Shown one piece after another: positions 1-8,640 of a stretch of 64,000 bases of DNA. Below the pieces are notes generated by a model. It had not been told where the DNA came from, did not search any database, and saw only the letters and a program-made list of their open reading frames with translations. Within the stretch, counting starts at the first letter, position 1. Every line of letters begins with the position of its first letter. A program made the position numbers and the translations under genes. Origin of the DNA: Burkholderiaceae bacterium (lineage in GTDB: Bacteria; Pseudomonadota; Gammaproteobacteria; Burkholderiales; Burkholderiaceae); NCBI GenBank assembly GCA_021166835.1, contig JAJPEN010000070.1, positions 1-64,000 on the forward strand, read 5' to 3'.

Positions 1-33
1 GACGAGAAGCTGCCAAGGCGCCCCACTTACTGT

Positions 34-51
34 GAGACGTGCGCACGTCTC
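34..51. repeat. 18-bp perfect palindrome
   Basis: The sequence GAGACGTGCGCACGTCTC is its own reverse complement. It lies in the non-coding stretch 1-183, downstream of the TetR gene that ends at 184 and next to the window edge. The rest of 1-183 shows no gene I can support. It could be an operator for a gene outside the window or a stem-loop; there is no T-run to mark it as an intrinsic terminator. Confidence 0.5.
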
Positions 52-183
52 GCCTGGCCGCAAGGCGGAGCCGATGACGGCACGACACGGCAGGAATCCG
101 GGCGCGACGGCTGACGTTCGGCTGCCCTTGGCTAGTGGCGACTCACGCGGCGGCGGAGCCACCGGGATGACCGCGCTCTCGTA

Positions 184-906
184 TCAGTACGGGCCTCGAT
201 TCCGTCCCACGTCGGTGGCCCCGACCTCTTCCCCACTCCCTGCTACATCGCCGCGCGCGACCATTTTCAGCGCGAGATCCGCCATCTGCACGCTGATGTC
301 CTCGGCGCTCAGATCACCCTCCGGCCTGTACCACGCATAGATCCACGTTCCCATGCCGCTGATTGCATGCGTCACGACGACCGGATCCTGGACCGCGAAC
401 TCGCCTGCTTCGACCCCTTCCCTCAGCAGAGCCCCAAGCGAGCGGTTGAAGGCATGGAAGTTTCCTGCCAGCTTCTTGACCGCTCCCGCCGGCAGATGCT
501 TGTGGTCGCGGAACAGCACGGAGAGATGCCGCCGCCCGTCGATAACGCGCAGACACAGCTGCTCGACGATGTATCGGAGACGTTCCGATGGCAGGCCGCC
601 CCGGGTCGCAGCTTCGTGCGCAACAGACGCAGCATATTCGGTAGTGCGGTTGCACACCTCGGCGAGGAGTTCCGCCTTGCTTTCGAACAGCGCGTAGATC
701 GAGGGTTTGCCGATTCCGAGCCGGGCGGCAATGTCGTCCATCGACGTCTGCGTATACCCGTTCTCGTAGAACATTTCCGCGACGACGCGCAGGATCTCCT
801 CCCGCTTCGCGACCAGGAGCCTGTCACGCAATGTGGGTGCCGTTTCCTTCGCCCGGCGAGGCCTGCTCTTTCGCCCCGCCGCTTGCGAAGCCGTTCCGTT
901 CGCCAT
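184..906 (-). CDS. TetR/AcrR family transcriptional regulator (module A)
   Basis: A 240-residue DNA-binding repressor-type protein. A basic N-terminal tail (RKSRPRRAK) precedes a TetR helix-turn-helix at about residues 35-85 (TSMDDIAARLGIGKPSIYALF), with the usual glycine turn and KxxLL end. The C-terminal ligand domain is not recognisable to a substrate. It is the last gene of the set running from 6222, starting 11 bp after the TRAP large permease, so it probably controls that operon and responds to the imported acid or its CoA ester. Control of acyl-CoA modules by TetR proteins is common in this group; the ligand is unknown. The ATG at 906 is the natural start. Confidence 0.85.
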   Translation of the reverse strand: MANGTASQAAGRKSRPRRAKETAPTLRDRLLVAKREEILRVVAEMFYENGYTQTSMDDIAARLGIGKPSIYALFESKAELLAEVCNRTTEYAASVAHEAATRGGLPSERLRYIVEQLCLRVIDGRRHLSVLFRDHKHLPAGAVKKLAGNFHAFNRSLGALLREGVEAGEFAVQDPVVVTHAISGMGTWIYAWYRPEGDLSAEDISVQMADLALKMVARGDVAGSGEEVGATDVGRNRGPY

Positions 907-916
907 TCGATCGCCT

Positions 917-2206
917 TCAGCCTTGCATTCGGTCCGGCAGCCACGTGATCAGCTGCGGGAACAGCACGAAGACGAGGATCAACGCGAGATGGGCGACGAC
1001 ATGCGGCGTGACGCCTCTGAAGACCTCGGCCACGGGCATCCGGTTCGAGCGTGCGACGATGAACACGTTCATTCCCACGGGAGGCGTGACCATACCCACC
1101 TCAGCGAGCAGGATGATCATGATACCGAACCAAATCGGATCGAACCCCAGGCTCACGACGAGGGGATGCACGATCGGCACGGTCAGGATGAGAATCGACA
1201 GCTGATCGAGAAAGCAGCCGAGCACGAGGTAAAGGGCAATCAGTACCGCGAGGACCGCGTACGGCGAAACATCCGATGCCGCCACCCACCGGATCAAGCC
1301 CTGAGTCGTCCCGGTCAGCGTCAGGAAGAAGCCGAAGATCTGCGCGCATACGATGATGAGACCGATCATCGCACTCGTAACACACGTATTCAACAGGCTC
1401 GTGCGCAGGGTGCGCAGATCGAGCCGTCGGTAGGCGATCGTCAGCAGCAATGCACCGATCGCGCCAAGCGCCGATGACTCGACCGGCGTGGCGATGCCCG
1501 TGAAGATGAGCCCCGTAACCATCGCGAAGAGCGCGAGAAACGGGCCCGCTACGCGGAGCGACGCGACCTTTTCGCGCATGGTCGACCCGGTCGACCTTGG
1601 CGCGAGGGAAGGGTTTCGCAACAGCAGCAAACGGATCGTGAACGCTATGGTCAGTGTGACGAGCCCACCGGGGATGATTCCGGCGATCAGCAGCTTCCCG
1701 ATGTCGGCTCCGCTGAGAAGTCCATAGAAGATGACGGCTATGCTCGGCGGAATCAACATCGCCAGCGTCCCTGAGATCGAGACGATGCCCGCAGCGAATT
1801 CGCGCCGGTAACCGTGCTCGATCATCGACGGCAGGCTGCAACTCGACAGCGTGGCTGCGGCGGCCGTGCTCGAACCGGAGATCGCACCGAAAGCCGCGCC
1901 GGTCACCGCGGTCGCCACACCGAGTCCGCCACGCATTCGACCGGTCCAGGCGGCGAAGGCGCCAAAGAGACTATTGGCGATTCCGCTCACCGTCATGAAC
2001 TCGGCCATGAGCAGGAACATCGGAACGGTCATGAGCTCATAGCTGGATATCGCCGATCCGGGGCCGGACAGGAGAATGCCCAGCAAGGTGTCGAAACCGC
2101 TGTGCATCCACAAGCCGAGCACTCCGGCCAGCGCCAGGCTCAAGGCTACGGGAAGGCCGATAGCCAGCAGGAGGCAGAGCACGAGCAGGGCGAGCAGTAT
2201 GCTCAT
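917..2206 (-). CDS. dctM: TRAP transporter large permease, DctM family (module A)
   Basis: A 429-residue integral membrane protein of the size normal for DctM. It has about a dozen hydrophobic segments, and the conserved stretch around residues 90-115 (FGAISGSSTAAAATLSS) matches the family. DctM is the transport channel of sodium- or proton-driven TRAP systems and works with the small permease and the periplasmic binding protein encoded just upstream at 2243-2791 and 2806-3843. The gap to DctQ is 36 bp, consistent with one transcript. The substrate cannot be read from the sequence; the neighbouring acyl-CoA ligase and crotonase point to a carboxylic acid. Confidence 0.92.
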   Translation of the reverse strand: MSILLALLVLCLLLAIGLPVALSLALAGVLGLWMHSGFDTLLGILLSGPGSAISSYELMTVPMFLLMAEFMTVSGIANSLFGAFAAWTGRMRGGLGVATAVTGAAFGAISGSSTAAAATLSSCSLPSMIEHGYRREFAAGIVSISGTLAMLIPPSIAVIFYGLLSGADIGKLLIAGIIPGGLVTLTIAFTIRLLLLRNPSLAPRSTGSTMREKVASLRVAGPFLALFAMVTGLIFTGIATPVESSALGAIGALLLTIAYRRLDLRTLRTSLLNTCVTSAMIGLIIVCAQIFGFFLTLTGTTQGLIRWVAASDVSPYAVLAVLIALYLVLGCFLDQLSILILTVPIVHPLVVSLGFDPIWFGIMIILLAEVGMVTPPVGMNVFIVARSNRMPVAEVFRGVTPHVVAHLALILVFVLFPQLITWLPDRMQG

Positions 2207-2242
2207 GCGCGTGTCACCGTGACGGTTGTTCGAACGATCGAA

Positions 2243-2791
2243 TCAGTCAACGTCGTCGGTCGGCAGGGAATCACGCTCGGCATGCCGCGTCGCCGCGTGA
2301 AGCGACAGAAGAAGCAGGCGAAACGCGAGAGGGGCGAGACCGACCGGAACGATGAGCTTCGATAGCCAGACCGGCCACTCGATCACCCCCGCAATGACCT
2401 CGTCCGAGCGCCATGCATCGACCGTTTCGAGAGCCGTGAGCCAACAGACCACGAGCATGATCGACCCGGCCAGGAAGTAACCGGTGGCCAGCAGCGGGGC
2501 GCGCATCCATGTCGGCCACCCGGGGACGAAGTAGTCGACGGCCACGTGTCCATCGACTCTGAGCGTGTAGGCGAACGCGCAGAAGAAGGTCGAGATCAGC
2601 AGGTATCTGGTAAGAAGATCGAAAGCCCACGGGAAAGGGGCGCCGAGGACGTAGCGCATCAGCACGTCGGCACCCGTGATCGACATCATCGCGAGAACGG
2701 AAGACGCCGAGACGACCAGCAGCAGGTTTTCGAACCCTGCCAGCGCGTCGTCGAGCTTCCGGGTCCACCCCCTTGCAGCCGGGCCAGACAT
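2243..2791 (-). CDS. dctQ: TRAP transporter small permease, DctQ family (module A)
   Basis: A 182-residue protein with four predicted membrane spans, typical of DctQ. The first span contains LLLVVSASSVLAMMSITGADVLMRYVLG, with the family-typical VxxRY ending, and a second span follows the motif PWAFDLLTRYLL. It lies 14 bp behind dctP and 36 bp ahead of dctM. No strong ribosome site precedes the ATG at 2791, so translation may be coupled to dctP. The protein bridges the binding protein and DctM; it has no independent substrate clue. Confidence 0.9.
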   Translation of the reverse strand: MSGPAARGWTRKLDDALAGFENLLLVVSASSVLAMMSITGADVLMRYVLGAPFPWAFDLLTRYLLISTFFCAFAYTLRVDGHVAVDYFVPGWPTWMRAPLLATGYFLAGSIMLVVCWLTALETVDAWRSDEVIAGVIEWPVWLSKLIVPVGLAPLAFRLLLLSLHAATRHAERDSLPTDDVD

Positions 2792-2805
2792 GGAAGGTCG
2801 ACGCC

Positions 2806-3843
2806 TCAGTTCCGCGCCACGGCTTTCCGGAAGGTTTCGAGAACATCGTGTCCCGGCTTGCCCCGCTTGTCGAGCGCCGTGGCCCAGTCCTCGTGGATCT
2901 TCGCGTACTCGGCCTGGATCTTCTTCACGTCCGCCTCGGGCAGGGGCGTCGGCACGATGCCGCCTGCCTCCAGTTCGCGAGCCGTCTTCGCTTCATTCGC
3001 GTCGACGTACTCGCAATGAGTACGCGTTGCATGATCACCCGCCTGCACGAGGATTTCCTGCAGGTCGGCCGGCAGCTTCTTCCAGGCCCGATCGCTGATT
3101 GCGTAGACGATCATGAAGCTGCCCACGCTCAGGTTGGGCGTCACGTGGTGCAGCGCCTTTTCCAGGCCCCACGGCTTGACGCTTTGCAGCGGCCAGAAGA
3201 CACCGTCGAGCGTTCCCCGCGTCAGCGACGGCAGCACGTCGGGTCCGGCGAGCCGGATCGAGTTCGCCTGAAGCAGCGAGGCTACCCGGTCCATCGGTCC
3301 ACCGGCCGTTCTGAGCTTGAGGCCGCTGAAGTCCGACGCCTTCTCAATCTTCCTGTTCGCGGTGAGCACGCGATACGCACCGATGGCGCCGGAGAACAAT
3401 ACGCGGACACCGTTGGGCTTGAACTCGTTCTCGTGCAGCACGCCGCCCGGTCGCACCATGCTCGCGTAGGCGTACGAACCGACGCACGAGCCTTCGTAGA
3501 TGCCGGGAAGCTCCAGCACGCCCGACAGTGGAAACTTCTCCGTGATGTACGCAGGCGCGATGTTCGCGAGATCCGCCACGCCGGTCTGCGCCAGGGTCAA
3601 CTGGTCCTTGGCCTTGCCGAGCTGCTCTGCCGGGTAGTGCTCGAATTTCAACCGGCCCCGGGACAGCTCCTCGGCCTTTGCCATGAAGACTTTGCCGCCC
3701 TCGCTCACCGTATAGTGAGTCAACGGCATCCAGTCGGACACCTTGAGCGTGATGACCTCCTGCGCGATGGCGGCACGGGCGCCGAGTCCTGCGATTGCCA
3801 TCGCAGCAACCAACGCGAGCGCCTTCGCACTGTTCTTTTCCAT
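2806..3843 (-). CDS. dctP: TRAP transporter periplasmic substrate-binding protein, DctP family (module A)
   Basis: A 345-residue secreted binding protein. The frame is open further upstream, but the ATG at 3843 is preceded by GAGGAGG at proper spacing and begins a clear signal peptide (MEKNSAKALALVAAMAIAG, cleavage near AIA-QEV). The mature part shows the DctP pattern: the early KVSDWMP strand, the ligand arginine region around LKLRTAGGPMDR, and LDGVFWPLQS. The gene follows the crotonase by 31 bp and heads the dctPQM set. It determines what module A imports; residues give no safe identification, although TRAP systems usually take organic acids with a carboxylate. Confidence 0.92.
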   Translation of the reverse strand: MEKNSAKALALVAAMAIAGLGARAAIAQEVITLKVSDWMPLTHYTVSEGGKVFMAKAEELSRGRLKFEHYPAEQLGKAKDQLTLAQTGVADLANIAPAYITEKFPLSGVLELPGIYEGSCVGSYAYASMVRPGGVLHENEFKPNGVRVLFSGAIGAYRVLTANRKIEKASDFSGLKLRTAGGPMDRVASLLQANSIRLAGPDVLPSLTRGTLDGVFWPLQSVKPWGLEKALHHVTPNLSVGSFMIVYAISDRAWKKLPADLQEILVQAGDHATRTHCEYVDANEAKTARELEAGGIVPTPLPEADVKKIQAEYAKIHEDWATALDKRGKPGHDVLETFRKAVARN

Positions 3844-3874
3844 CTGTCTTCCTCCTCGAGTAGGGTCGGTCGGA

Positions 3875-4660
3875 TCAGCGCTTCGCGCGAGCCGAGACGG
3901 TCTTTGCAAGGTGCCTGCTGCGCCCCTCCAGTGCCTCGCGGTCCCGGAGCGCCGAGTACGCAAGATGTGCGTCGCAATACGTGTAGTGATCGGGGATCAC
4001 GCTGCGCCTGGCTGCAGAGAGCTGTTCCTTCGTCGTCTCCAGCACGATCGAAGCGTGTCGGCACAGGCCTCGGGCGTAGGCGTCGACCTGCTCGGCGAGA
4101 GACTCCTCGTCGAACACTGCGTTCAGCAGGCGCCAATCCAGCGCTTCCGCAGCCCCGACGCGGCGACAGCTGAGAATGAGGTCCGCCGCTACCGCCGGCC
4201 CGAGTTCGCGGACCAGCCAAGGGACGCCGCCCCAGGCGAGGGGGATACCGAGATCGGTCTCCGGAAGGAAGAATTGAGCGCCTTCACTCGCGAACCGGAA
4301 ATCGCAGGCGAGCATCAGCAGAACGCCGCCGCCTACACAGCTTCCCCGCACCGACGCGATCGTGATCGCGCGCATGCGCGAGATCGTTTCTATCATCTGT
4401 CGGCCGGCGTCGATGACCTCGCGTACATCCTCGGCAACGGAGGACTGGGAGAACTGCTTCAGATCGAAACCCGAGCAGAACGAACTCCCTTCGCCGGAGA
4501 CGACGACGACCTTTACCTGCCGCTGCCGGTCGAGCCAGCGGGCAGCCTCGCCGAGTTCGTCGATCAACTCCCTGTTGAACGCGTTGCGCGCCTGCGGACG
4601 GTTGAGATGAATGCGACCTACGGGGCCGTCGCCGACGACCTTCACACTCCCTGAAGTCAT
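3875..4660 (-). CDS. Enoyl-CoA hydratase/isomerase (crotonase) family protein (module A)
   Basis: A 261-residue crotonase-fold protein. It shows the oxyanion-hole segments SFCSGFDLKQF (about residues 62-72) and VRGSCVGGGVLLMLACDFRFAS. A glutamate equivalent to one crotonase catalytic residue is kept in FLPETDLGIPL, but the second is replaced in the GIPLAWGG loop, so classical hydration is not certain. The start at 4660 is chosen because AAGAGG lies a few bases upstream; a longer open frame runs into the ligase gene and is rejected. The ligase ends 29 bp upstream. Likely role: transforming the CoA ester made by the ligase. Confidence 0.9.
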   Translation of the reverse strand: MTSGSVKVVGDGPVGRIHLNRPQARNAFNRELIDELGEAARWLDRQRQVKVVVVSGEGSSFCSGFDLKQFSQSSVAEDVREVIDAGRQMIETISRMRAITIASVRGSCVGGGVLLMLACDFRFASEGAQFFLPETDLGIPLAWGGVPWLVRELGPAVAADLILSCRRVGAAEALDWRLLNAVFDEESLAEQVDAYARGLCRHASIVLETTKEQLSAARRSVIPDHYTYCDAHLAYSALRDREALEGRSRHLAKTVSARAKR

Positions 4661-4689
4661 GGATCCTCTTCGATACAGGGACAGGACGC

Positions 4690-6222
4690 TCAGGCTCGAT
4701 CGCGCAACGAGCGTTTGAGAACCTTGCCCGAGACGTTCTTCGGCAACTCGTGTTCGAAGACGACGCGCTTGGGAACCTTGAATCCTCCGAGCATAGTGCG
4801 AGCGCGCTCGATGACTTCCGCTTCCGTGATCGTCCGGCCTTCCCTGCGCACGACGAACGCCGTTACCATTTCGCCCCATTTGGGGTCCGGCACCCCGACG
4901 ACGGCAATCTCCGCCAGCTCGGGGACTGCGCGCTGCAAGGCGAGCTCCACCTCGAGCGAATAGACGTTCTCGCCGCCGGACTTGATCATGTCCTTCTTCC
5001 GATCGACGAAGAACATGAACCCGTCCGCGTCCATGTAGCCGAGATCGCCTGTGTGCAGCCATCCGTTCTTCAGAGTGGATGCATTCGCTTCCGCGCGCTT
5101 GTAGTAGCCCTTGAAGACGTTCGGGCCGCGAACGACGATCTCTCCGATCTCGCCGCGGGGCACTTCCATGTCGTTGTCGTCGACGACTCTCGCGTCGCAA
5201 TACCAGACTGGCGCGCCGAGCGTGTTCGGCTTGGCGATCATCTGCGCGGAGAGCTCGGTGGTCGTGACGATCGGCGCCGCTTCCGTCAGGCCGTACATGA
5301 AAAGGATGCTTTCGATTCCGAGTTCGTGCATCGCCCGTGAAACCATCTCGGGCGTGTACTTCGCCGCAGCGGTCAATAGCTGACGCAGCGAGGAGAGGTC
5401 GTGCCTCCTGGCGGCGCCGGACTCGAGCAACTGCAGCAGCGGCGTTACCAGGATGTACGCGATCGTGATCCGGTGCTTCTCGATCAGGCGGCAAGCGGCC
5501 TCCGGGTCCCACTGGCTCATGATCACCATCGGGAAGCCGCGAGCGAGGAAGGTCGTCGTCTGCGTATGCAGGCCGCTGACGTGACTCATTGGCATCGACA
5601 GCAGGAAACAGTCGCCCTTGCCTGGCGGCGCGTAGGTCAATGCGAACAGCGAATCCCAGACGATGTTGCCGTGCGTCAGCACCGCCCCTTTGGGCAGCCC
5701 GGTCGTGCCCGAGGTGTACATGATGACGGCTTCGTCGTCGCCATTTACCTCGATATCAGGCTCTGCGTCGCCGCAGCCCGAGACGAGGTCGTCGTAGTGT
5801 TCGGCGCCCCTCATCGAGAGTTCGCCGCCGAAGACGACGATCCGGACGCCGGGGACCTCGCCCTGGAAGCTCGAGGCGAGTTCCTGCAAGGACGCTTCGA
5901 CAAACAGCACCTTGTTGTCGGCGTCGTTGACTATGAAGGCCAGTTCCCCGGGCGCCAAACGCCAGTTCAGGGGCCCGAAGACCGTACCGACCTTCGCCGA
6001 TGCATGGCACAGCTCGAGATAACGGATCGAGTTCCGGCCGAGAATCGCGAAGTGATCGCCCTTTTTCAGGCCGAGCTTCAGCAGCAGGTGCGCACTTCGG
6101 TTGACCCGGGCGTTGTACTCGCGAAAGGTGCAACGCTCGTCATCGAAGATCATCGCGACGCGGTCGCGGTACAGGTCCGCCGAGCGACGGACGATCGATC
6201 CCAGGGTCAGCGCGTCTCTCAC
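4690..6222 (-). CDS. Acyl-CoA synthetase (AMP-forming ligase) (module A)
   Basis: A 510-residue ANL-superfamily ligase that activates a carboxylic acid with ATP and CoA. The P-loop signature YTSGTTGLPKGAVLTH lies near residue 170, the adenine-binding region MYGLTEAAP near 310, the hinge WLHTGDLGYMDADGFMFFVDRKKDMIKSGGENV near 390-420, and the catalytic C-terminal lysine in LPKNVSGKVLKR. Length is standard. The start is a GTG with AGGAG unusually close upstream, so its exact position is uncertain. As the first gene of module A it follows the promoter at 6237-6289. The substrate is unknown; medium- or branched-chain and aryl acids are possible. Confidence 0.92.
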   Translation of the reverse strand: MRDALTLGSIVRRSADLYRDRVAMIFDDERCTFREYNARVNRSAHLLLKLGLKKGDHFAILGRNSIRYLELCHASAKVGTVFGPLNWRLAPGELAFIVNDADNKVLFVEASLQELASSFQGEVPGVRIVVFGGELSMRGAEHYDDLVSGCGDAEPDIEVNGDDEAVIMYTSGTTGLPKGAVLTHGNIVWDSLFALTYAPPGKGDCFLLSMPMSHVSGLHTQTTTFLARGFPMVIMSQWDPEAACRLIEKHRITIAYILVTPLLQLLESGAARRHDLSSLRQLLTAAAKYTPEMVSRAMHELGIESILFMYGLTEAAPIVTTTELSAQMIAKPNTLGAPVWYCDARVVDDNDMEVPRGEIGEIVVRGPNVFKGYYKRAEANASTLKNGWLHTGDLGYMDADGFMFFVDRKKDMIKSGGENVYSLEVELALQRAVPELAEIAVVGVPDPKWGEMVTAFVVRREGRTITEAEVIERARTMLGGFKVPKRVVFEHELPKNVSGKVLKRSLRDRA

Positions 6223-6236
6223 GTCTCCTGTTCCTT

Positions 6237-6289
6237 GAAACCGTACGTTTCTGTTCTAGAACTAACAAGTTTTATAACGGTACTGTCAA
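6237..6289 (-). promoter_or_regulatory. Putative promoter and operator of module A
   Basis: Reading the minus strand, a consensus -35 hexamer TTGACA (positions 6289-6284) lies 62 bp ahead of the ligase start. A weak -10 (TTAGTT) sits about 18 bp downstream. Two inverted repeats follow: the perfect 10-mer GTTCTAGAAC (6253-6262) and GAAAC-CGTAC-GTTTC (6237-6251). They overlap the expected transcription start and suit a TetR-type repressor, perhaps the one encoded at 184-906. The -35 is seen directly; the -10 and operator roles are inferred. Confidence 0.45.
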
Positions 6290-6295
6290 GTTGGA

Positions 6296-6730
6296 ATGGC
6301 GTCAAGCACCTGCTTTCAACGTAGGGAGCGGGGGAAGGAGGCATACGGACCATTGCGGTCGCGACAGCAGGGGCACGGCGTGGGATTCGCGCATCGGTTC
6401 TCGACGCTCGGCTTCGTGACCAAACGCGCCGGGGCAGCGCAGACTCTCCTGCGCTGGGCGATCTTCCAGTGCGTCGTCGGCAACGCGGACGGTCACGGAA
6501 AGAACGTGTCGTTCTTCAGCCGGCCCCAACGGCTCGCGGTTGCACCCTTCTACGACATCGTGAGCACGGTGCAGTACGGCGAGCTCGATGCCGACCTCGG
6601 CATGGCCTTCGGCGACGAGTTCGAGCTGGCTGCGATCGGCCCTTTCGATTGGGCGGACTTCGCGCATCGCGCGAACGTGCCGCGCGCCGCCCTTCGGCGC
6701 GGGCTAACTTTCGCCGAGGGCGAAAGTTAA
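6296..6730 (+). pseudogene. HipA-type serine/threonine kinase, 3-prime remnant
   Basis: A 144-codon frame whose middle matches only the C-terminal kinase lobe of HipA-like toxins. LLRWAIFQCVVGNADGHGKN (about residues 51-70) is the catalytic loop, with the N-x-D-x-H-x-K-N pattern, and APFYDIVSTVQY is the metal-binding segment. Full HipA is about 400-440 residues, so the N-terminal and nucleotide-binding parts are missing and there is no hipB partner. The first 30 or so codons do not look like HipA. There is no convincing ribosome site. The remnant sits between modules A and B, as if left by deletion of a toxin-antitoxin locus. Confidence 0.7.
6705..6729. terminator. Stem-loop between the hipA remnant and the module B operon end
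   Basis: TAACTTTCGCC (6705-6715) and GGCGAAAGTTA (6719-6729) form a perfect 11-bp stem with a 3-base loop. It overlaps the end of the hipA remnant and lies 5 bp beyond the stop of the convergent lyase gene. There is no U-tract on either side, so it may be a weak bidirectional terminator or an RNA-stabilising 3-prime hairpin for the long operon. Confidence 0.5.
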
Positions 6731-6734
6731 GCAA

Positions 6735-7697
6735 TCAGGCACCCGCCGCTTTGCAAGCAGGGACGAACCCGAGCGGCAAGCCGGCACTGGCAACGAAACC
6801 GTAAAGCGCCTCCCCAGGCAACGCGCGCTCGAGCACGCCGCGCGCTTCGATCAGCTTTTCGATGTCGATCCCCGTACGCAGTCCCATTGCTTCCAGCAGG
6901 AAGACGAGATCCTCGGTAACGATGTTCCCGCTGGCTCCTGGTGCGAAGGGGCACCCGCCGAGGCCGCATAGCGATGCGTCGATGGTGGTGAGGCCGACGT
7001 CCAGTGCAGCCACCACATTTGCCAGCCCCTGGCCGCGCGTGTTGTGCAGGTGAATTCCGCTCAGATGTTCCCGCCCGATGGCCGACCAGACCGCACGTAC
7101 CAGCGAACGTACTTGAGAGGGATTGCCATAGCCCGTAGTGTCGGATAAACCGACCTCGTCGGCCCCGGCTTGCATCGCCATCTCCGCGAGCTCGACGACT
7201 TTGCGTTGCGGCACCGACCCTTCGATGGTGCAGCCGAACGCCGTGGAAAGACCTACTTCGAAACTCGGCCGCGGCGTACTCGACGATTCGGCGATCAGCG
7301 ACGCGATCGCACGCACCTCCTCGATCATCTGTGCATGGGTGCGCCGGACGTTGCGCAGACTATGCGACTCGCTGACCGAAACCGGGATCGTGATCTTGTG
7401 CGCACCGCTCTCGAGCGCGCGCTCGGCTCCCTTGAGATTGGGAACGAGCACCGCCACGGTGATTCCGGATATTGCTCGGGCGTTCGCCACGACCTGGTCC
7501 GTGTCCGCAAGCTGAGGCAGGACCTCTGCAGGTACGAAGGAACCGACCTCGATCTCGCGCACCCCTGCTGCAGCGAGCGCATCGATCCAGTCCTTCTTGT
7601 CCGCAGTGGACATGACGGTAGCGATGCTCTGGAGGCCGTCGCGCGGTCCGACCTCGCTGACCAGCACGTCGATTTCGCCCCTGAACAAGCTGCTCAT
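6735..7697 (-). CDS. HMG-CoA lyase-like aldolase (hydroxymethylglutaryl-CoA/citramalyl-CoA lyase type)
   Basis: A 320-residue TIM-barrel lyase of the HMGL family. It has EVGPRDGLQ at residues 15-23 with the catalytic Arg-Asp, the metal-binding HLH in IHLHNTRGQG, and the C-terminal cysteine loop CGLGGCPFAPGASGN. All are hallmarks of true HMG-CoA-lyase-type chemistry: retro-Claisen cleavage of a 3-hydroxy-3-methyl acyl-CoA. The ATG at 7697 overlaps the upstream deacetylase stop as ATGA, so translation is coupled. As last gene of the operon behind a CaiB transferase and LeuCD-like hydro-lyase, it more likely splits citramalyl-CoA or a substituted malyl-CoA than leucine-derived HMG-CoA. That specificity is inference. 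Confidence 0.88.
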   Translation of the reverse strand: MSSLFRGEIDVLVSEVGPRDGLQSIATVMSTADKKDWIDALAAAGVREIEVGSFVPAEVLPQLADTDQVVANARAISGITVAVLVPNLKGAERALESGAHKITIPVSVSESHSLRNVRRTHAQMIEEVRAIASLIAESSSTPRPSFEVGLSTAFGCTIEGSVPQRKVVELAEMAMQAGADEVGLSDTTGYGNPSQVRSLVRAVWSAIGREHLSGIHLHNTRGQGLANVVAALDVGLTTIDASLCGLGGCPFAPGASGNIVTEDLVFLLEAMGLRTGIDIEKLIEARGVLERALPGEALYGFVASAGLPLGFVPACKAAGA

Positions 7698-8638
7698 TTC
7701 TCCGCCGTAGCAGTTGCGGCGGATGCCGAGAAGGAATCGAGAATCGCACTCGGGGTGGCGCACCACGCGCGCGGCTCGGATGCAACACGCTCCAACACCG
7801 CCTCGAGATGCTTCATCCGATGCGGCTGCCCCATCACCCATGGGTGCAGAGACACCGTCAGCAAGCGTCCACCCTGCGCATCCGCTTCCTCGAGGAGGAA
7901 CCGAAGCGCATCGAGCACCTGCTCGGCCCAGGAGGCTTCCGAGTGCTGATTGTCGATGACGACAAAGCGGTCCTCCAGTTCGCTGGACAGCGGCAGCGAC
8001 CAAAGGTCACCGCTGCGTGTATGGAAGCGGTACGGCAACTCGTCGTTCACCCAGTCGCAGAAGTAGTCGATGCCGTTCTCGCGAAGCAGCTCCGGAGTGT
8101 TGGGTGATTGCAGCTTCCCGGGGCTGAGCCAGCCCCGAATCGGACGGCCGGTGCGCGCGCGCAGCACCTCGAGCGAGCGGGCCACGAGTGCTGCTTCGTC
8201 TGCCCGTTCCAACCCGCCTGCATGAGGCGTATCCATGCTCCATGAGTGGCCGAGGATCTCGCCCTCGCCATCCATGACGGCGTCGATCAGAGCCGGGTGG
8301 CGCTCCGCCAGACATGCATTGATCGCAAAACTGGGCGTGATGTCGTGGCGCGCGAACGCCTCGAGGAACCGGTAGATGCCCACGCGGTTCCCGTAGTCAC
8401 GCAACGTGTAGTGGCGAAGATCCGGATACGGCATGCTCATCGAGCCGGGCAGCTTTACCGGCTTGCCGGACGGATTGAGCGGGAAATGCTCGAGACTGAC
8501 GTTGAACCATACCGCCACTGCCTTGCCCTGCGGCCACGTGACGGCGGGACGGTCGCTCAACATGGACCACTCGTACCGGTCGTGGTCCATGCCGTAGCGG
8601 CGCATCGGATATTCGAGGTGGATCGCCTCCAGCGCCAT
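7694..8638 (-). CDS. Polysaccharide-deacetylase-fold hydrolase (PuuE allantoinase/cyclic imidase-like), copy 1
   Basis: A 314-residue protein of the NodB/CE4 fold, in the cytoplasmic branch that includes PuuE allantoinase and cyclic imide hydrolases rather than secreted chitin deacetylases. There is no signal peptide. The diagnostic segment is YTLRDYGNRVGIYRFLEAF, followed by ILGHSWSMDTPH, which carries the histidine expected at the metal site, and a late LHPWVMG. I chose the ATG at 8638 because GGAGGG sits 7 bases upstream; an ATG at 8653 is possible. The start is 2 bp after the stop of the related gene 8641-9567. The pair could form a heteromer or act on successive ring amides. Confidence 0.82.
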   Translation of the reverse strand: MALEAIHLEYPMRRYGMDHDRYEWSMLSDRPAVTWPQGKAVAVWFNVSLEHFPLNPSGKPVKLPGSMSMPYPDLRHYTLRDYGNRVGIYRFLEAFARHDITPSFAINACLAERHPALIDAVMDGEGEILGHSWSMDTPHAGGLERADEAALVARSLEVLRARTGRPIRGWLSPGKLQSPNTPELLRENGIDYFCDWVNDELPYRFHTRSGDLWSLPLSSELEDRFVVIDNQHSEASWAEQVLDALRFLLEEADAQGGRLLTVSLHPWVMGQPHRMKHLEAVLERVASEPRAWCATPSAILDSFSASAATATAEK

Positions 8639-8640
8639 CG

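Noticed and set aside
2226..2242. GTTCGAACGATCG-like site between dctM and dctQ of module A
   Set aside because: Only a single CGATCG and no twin at 20 bp; it lies inside an operon and is likely chance.
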